Origin: DATARR01 sp034666985
Lineage (GTDB): Bacteria > Acidobacteriota > Thermoanaerobaculia > Multivoradales > UBA5704
Reading direction: 5' to 3'
Assembly: GCA_034666985.1 (NCBI GenBank)
Contig: JAXDKS010000031.1
Span: 62,001-126,000, forward strand
DNA: 64,000 nucleotides
Shown here: positions 61,206 through 64,000 of the stretch, in pieces
How the letters are laid out: the number at the start of each line of letters is the position of its first letter
Numbering within the stretch: the first letter of the stretch is position 1
The notes under the pieces: model-generated
Seen by the model: only the letters and a program-made list of their open reading frames with translations
Databases searched by the model: none
What the model was told of the DNA's origin: nothing
Program-made: the position numbers and the translations under genes

Positions 61206-62357
61206 ATGAGCGACGTCAAGAATCAAGGACTGGAAGGGGTCGTGGCCGCCACGACCCGTTTGAGCAGCGTGGACGGCGAGGCCGGCGAGCTGCTGATTGC
61301 CGGCTTTCCGGTAGAGGAGCTGGCGCCTCGCGCCACGTTCGAGGAGACCACCTGGCTGCTGTGGAACGGCAGCCTGCCCACGGCGGACGAGCTGGACGCG
61401 TTCCGGCGCCGCCTCGCCAGCCGGCGAACATTGCCAGCGGCGACGCTCGACCTGCTGCGGGCCGCAGCCCGGAGGCGGGTCCCAGCGATGGACGCCCTGC
61501 GCATGGCCGCGGGCACTCTCAGCCTGATCGAAGGTGCCGGGGACCCGCGGGAGGACGCCATCACGCTGGTGGCCGCCTTCCCCACGATCGTGGCCGCGTA
61601 CTGGCGGCTGTTGAGAGGGGAGGAGCCGCTGGCACCCCGCGAGGATCTGGGGCATGCGGCGAGCTTCCTGTATCTGTTGTCGGGCGAGGAGTCGTCGGCC
61701 GAGCGGGCGCGGGGGCTGGAGACGTATCTAAATACTGTCTCCGATCACGGCCTCAACGCCTCGACCTTCACGGCGCGGGTGATCGTCTCCACCCGCTCGG
61801 ACCTGATCTCGGCCGTCACCGGCGCGGTGGGCGCCTTGAAGGGTCCCCTCCATGGCGGCGCGCCCGGTCCGGCCCTGGACATGGTCTTCGAGATCGGCAC
61901 CCCGGAGCGGGCAGAGCCGGTGCTGCGGGAGAAGCTCGCCCGCGGCGAGCGGCTGATGGGCTTCGGCCACCGCGTCTACCGGGTGCGCGACCCGCGAGCG
62001 GACGTGCTGGCCGCGGCGGCGGAGCGCTTCTATCGCAATGGCGGCGACGAGGGATTGTATGAGCTGGCCCGGTCCGTCGAGGCCACGGCCCTGCGCCTGC
62101 TGCGGGAGAGCAAGCCGGACCGGCGGCTGGACACCAACGTGGAGTTCTACACCGCTCTCCTGCTCCACGGCCTCGGGTTGCCAACCGAGCTCTTCACCCC
62201 CATCTTCGCCGTTGGCCGTGTGGCCGGATGGACGGCCCACGCCCTGGAGCAGCTCGAAACAGGGCGGCTCATCCGGCCGCAGTCGGAGTACGCAGGGGAG
62301 CGGGGGCGGCGGTGGGTGGTGGTGGAGGAGCGTGAAGCTGTGAACGCGTCGATCTGA
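61206..62357 (+). CDS. Citrate/2-methylcitrate synthase
   Basis: Enzyme of 383 residues condensing acetyl-CoA or propionyl-CoA with oxaloacetate. Seen: DHGLNASTFTARV, KGPLHGGAPG (His), MGFGHRVYRVRDPRA (His and Arg) and NVEFYTALLLHGLGLP. The last has Glu where many citrate synthases have the catalytic Asp; I recall this variant in some bacterial lineages. AGWTAHALEQLETGRLIRP is typical of the C-terminus. ATG behind GGAGGAAGGAG. Its stop codon lies inside an operator-like palindrome of the following TetR gene. Confidence 0.9.
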   Translation: MSDVKNQGLEGVVAATTRLSSVDGEAGELLIAGFPVEELAPRATFEETTWLLWNGSLPTADELDAFRRRLASRRTLPAATLDLLRAAARRRVPAMDALRMAAGTLSLIEGAGDPREDAITLVAAFPTIVAAYWRLLRGEEPLAPREDLGHAASFLYLLSGEESSAERARGLETYLNTVSDHGLNASTFTARVIVSTRSDLISAVTGAVGALKGPLHGGAPGPALDMVFEIGTPERAEPVLREKLARGERLMGFGHRVYRVRDPRADVLAAAAERFYRNGGDEGLYELARSVEATALRLLRESKPDRRLDTNVEFYTALLLHGLGLPTELFTPIFAVGRVAGWTAHALEQLETGRLIRPQSEYAGERGRRWVVVEEREAVNASI

Positions 62358-62426
62358 ACGCGTTCAAAAACTCTTGACAGCCTCCCCGAGAGGGATTAGC
62401 CTGAATTGAACGCGTTCAATTCAGGC
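62341..62426. promoter_or_regulatory. Three TGAACGCGTTCA-type operators and promoter of tetR
   Basis: Perfect TGAACGCGTTCA at 62355-62366 and 62407-62418, plus a 10-of-12 match at 62341-62352. The third site is embedded in a 28-base perfect palindrome (62399-62426). A consensus -35 TTGACA lies at 62374-62379 with a weak -10 (TAGCCT) at 62397, so the operators flank and overlap the promoter. The TGA stop of the citrate synthase is the first three bases of the middle site. Autorepression by the TetR protein is inferred. Confidence 0.75.
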
Positions 62427-62452
62427 GCGATCCTTGGTCTGGGAGGGGATTC

Positions 62453-63184
62453 ATGGACGCAATCGCCGTCGCGGCTCCGGAGTCTCAGAAGAAGCGGCGC
62501 AAGGGGGAGGAGACCCGCGCCCAGATCCTGGAGACGGCCTTGGAGCTGTTCCGGGAGCGGGGGTATGAGGAGACCACGATGCGGGCGATTGCCGAGTCCG
62601 CCGGGGTCTCGGTGGGCAACGCCTACTACTACTTCAAGTCGAAGGAGCACCTCATCCAGGCGTTCTATGCGCGCACCCACGAGGAGCACCTCGCCGCCTC
62701 GCGCGAAGTGCTGGACCGGGAGCGCGGCCTGCGCGAGCGCTTCCTGGGGGTGATGCGGGCCAAGCTCGACACCATCGAGCCCTATCACCAGTTCAGCGGC
62801 GTGCTGTTCAAGACGGCCGCCGATCCGGCGAGCCCCCTCAACCCGTTCAGCGCCGAGTCGCTGCCCGTGCGCCAGCAGTCCACGGAGCTCTTCACCGAGG
62901 TGATCACCGGGGCGGACACCCGCTTGCCGGCCGAGTTGGTGGCGGCGCTGCCGAACCTCCTCTGGGTCTATCACATGGGGATCGTGCTCTACTGGATCCA
63001 TGACAGCTCGCCGGGGTGCGCCAAGAGCTACCGGCTGATGGAGCGCTCGGTGCGGCTCATCCTGCGGCTGATTTCCCTCTTCCAGTTCCCGCTGTTGCGG
63101 CCGTTTCTGCGCGAGTTGCTGGTGCTGGTGACGGAGCTTCGCGGCGATGTGACACCGGCTCAGGCTGCTCCGGCCGTAGAATAG
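62453..63184 (+). CDS. TetR/AcrR family regulator
   Basis: Repressor of 243 residues. N-terminal HTH: EETRAQILETALELFRERGYEET, key parts ILETALELFRERGY, MRAIAESAGVSVGNAYYYFKSKE. A long helical ligand domain follows (FLGVMRAKLDTIEPYHQF, LLWVYHMGIVLYWIHD, SVRLILRLISLFQFPLL). The ligand is unknown; TetR proteins with such tails often sense acyl-CoA or lipophilic compounds. ATG at 62453 follows GGGAGGGG. Large palindromes precede it. The next gene starts four bases after its stop. Confidence 0.92.
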   Translation: MDAIAVAAPESQKKRRKGEETRAQILETALELFRERGYEETTMRAIAESAGVSVGNAYYYFKSKEHLIQAFYARTHEEHLAASREVLDRERGLRERFLGVMRAKLDTIEPYHQFSGVLFKTAADPASPLNPFSAESLPVRQQSTELFTEVITGADTRLPAELVAALPNLLWVYHMGIVLYWIHDSSPGCAKSYRLMERSVRLILRLISLFQFPLLRPFLRELLVLVTELRGDVTPAQAAPAVE

Positions 63185-63188
63185 GCGG

Positions 63189-64000
63189 GTGACTCTCAAG
63201 CTCGCTCTTCTCGCACTCCTTGCCCTCCAAGCCCCGGCTCCTCCCGTGCCGGCACCGGCCATGGTGCCCATCGAGCTCTCGGTGCAAGCCCTCGACGCCA
63301 AGGGCGAGGTGCCCCGCACCCTCCAGGCTGGCGATCTCACGGTGATCGAGGACGACCAGCCCCACCCGGTGACGGCGCTGTCGCCACTGCCGGGGCCGTG
63401 GCGGATCGTCATCTACGTGGACCGCATCCTCACCGGCTCGCGCACGCTGCGGACCGCGGCCGGCTCGCTGGCCGAGCGGGCGGCGGAGCTGGCGGCGCTG
63501 GGCCCGGTGGAGGTGATCGTGGCCGAGCCCATCCCCCGGGTGGCGCTGACCGCCACGCGGGACCCCCGCGCCATCGACGAGGCCCTCTCCAAGCTCTGGC
63601 TGTCCGACGAGGGGCGGGACGACGTGCGCGTGCTGCGCCAGCGGTTCCGCGACCAGAAGCTGGGCGACGGGGAGGAGCTGGCGGACCACGCCGGCGAGGC
63701 CGTCGAGACCGAAGCGCGGCTGGTGCGCCGGCAGCAGGACGCCCTCGCCGAGTGGCTGGTGGCCCAGGCCCAGGAGGGAGGAGGCGGCCCCCGCGCCCTG
63801 CTGCTGGTGAGCGACGGCTTCGACGTCGATCCGGAGAAGTTCTATCGCCCGACGGAGACGCCAACCCCGGAGGGAGCGCTGGAGAAGCCCGCCCTGGAGG
63901 CGGCGCGGACGGCGGCGGCCCTGGGCTGGACGGCCCTGCCCATGCCCATGGGCGACTCCAGCCTGCCGGACTTGCGTCGGGTCCGCCCGAATCCAACCCC
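63189..64000 (+). CDS. VWFA-like secreted protein, acidobacterial type (3' end outside window)
   Basis: The frame from GTG at 63189 stays open to the window edge (270 codons), so the gene is truncated. Signal peptide-like start (LKLALLALLALQAPAP), then a beta-sandwich-like part (VPIELSVQALDAKGEVPRTL, GDLTVIEDDQPHPV). A von Willebrand A-like region follows, with WRIVIYVDRILTGSRTLR (DxxxS-like) and ALLLVSDGFDVDPEKFY. This matches the 'VWFA-related acidobacterial domain' protein type, whose role is unknown. Four bases after tetR, so co-transcribed and likely under the same operators. Confidence 0.75.
   Translation, partial: MTLKLALLALLALQAPAPPVPAPAMVPIELSVQALDAKGEVPRTLQAGDLTVIEDDQPHPVTALSPLPGPWRIVIYVDRILTGSRTLRTAAGSLAERAAELAALGPVEVIVAEPIPRVALTATRDPRAIDEALSKLWLSDEGRDDVRVLRQRFRDQKLGDGEELADHAGEAVETEARLVRRQQDALAEWLVAQAQEGGGGPRALLLVSDGFDVDPEKFYRPTETPTPEGALEKPALEAARTAAALGWTALPMPMGDSSLPDLRRVRPNPT

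Noticed and set aside
62407..62426. Large palindrome as a terminator of the citrate synthase
   Set aside because: No T-tract follows, and the TGAACGCGTTCA core also occurs separately upstream of the same promoter, which fits an operator.

Overview
The window is GC-rich bacterial chromosome, tightly packed, with many 1-4 base gene overlaps and GTG/TTG starts. An acidobacterial host, possibly Thermoanaerobaculia-like, is the best guess. The reasons are a stand-alone MacB-like permease of the acidobacterial 'ADOP' type (40962-43439), a VWFA-like secreted protein starting at 63189, three Uma2-family proteins and a secreted protein with a C-terminal domain I associate with that group. This is an inference from gene families, not from a marker gene. 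No rRNA, tRNA, CRISPR array, prophage or transposase was seen.

Layout. 2-9482: the end of a nonribosomal peptide synthetase (A-PCP-C-A-PCP-C, 5' end outside the window), a separate thioesterase and a membrane-anchored penicillin-acylase-type Ntn hydrolase, all overlapping. 9490-11495: methionine salvage (mtnC, mtnD, divergent mtnB). 11462-15138: a GT-C glycosyltransferase coupled to a secreted gluzincin protease. 15201-17235: mazEF, ppk2, trxC. 17514-27359: a metal-binding exported protein, fatty acid desaturase, M28 peptidase, tryptophan 2,3-dioxygenase, amidohydrolase, oxidoreductase, dipeptidase PepD and an ornithine-cyclodeaminase-family enzyme. 27373-35630: a P-loop/TPR protein, EamA exporter, membrane proteins, Uma2 and an alpha/beta hydrolase. 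35619-38091: a decayed S41 peptidase, a 21-bp-repeat locus and a secreted protein in a visibly less GC-rich stretch. 38092-46623: Uma2, a phosphodiesterase-like lipoprotein, the ADOP permease, a GH15 glucosidase and a MerR/His-rich-protein pair. 46678-53515: an MFS exporter with a fused C-terminal domain, Uma2, a 504-bp array of 24 degenerate 21-bp units, a two-component system and creD. 53774-58205: an assimilatory sulfite-reduction and siroheme operon (sir, cysH, unknown, met8-like, cobA). 58137-64000: small regulators and orphan antitoxins, a divergent citrate synthase pair (one with an N-terminal HTH), a TetR regulator with large palindromic operators, and the start of a VWFA-like protein.

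Several repeat families punctuate the spacers. They are a ~54-bp perfect-arm palindrome (five copies), GC-rich inverted elements often flanking it, AAGGAC-rich hairpins in convergent spacers, and two loci with exact 21-bp periodicity (36423-36548 and 49147-49650). The 21-bp loci are the least explained signals here. Base composition was judged by eye, and all functional names come from motif recognition without database searches.
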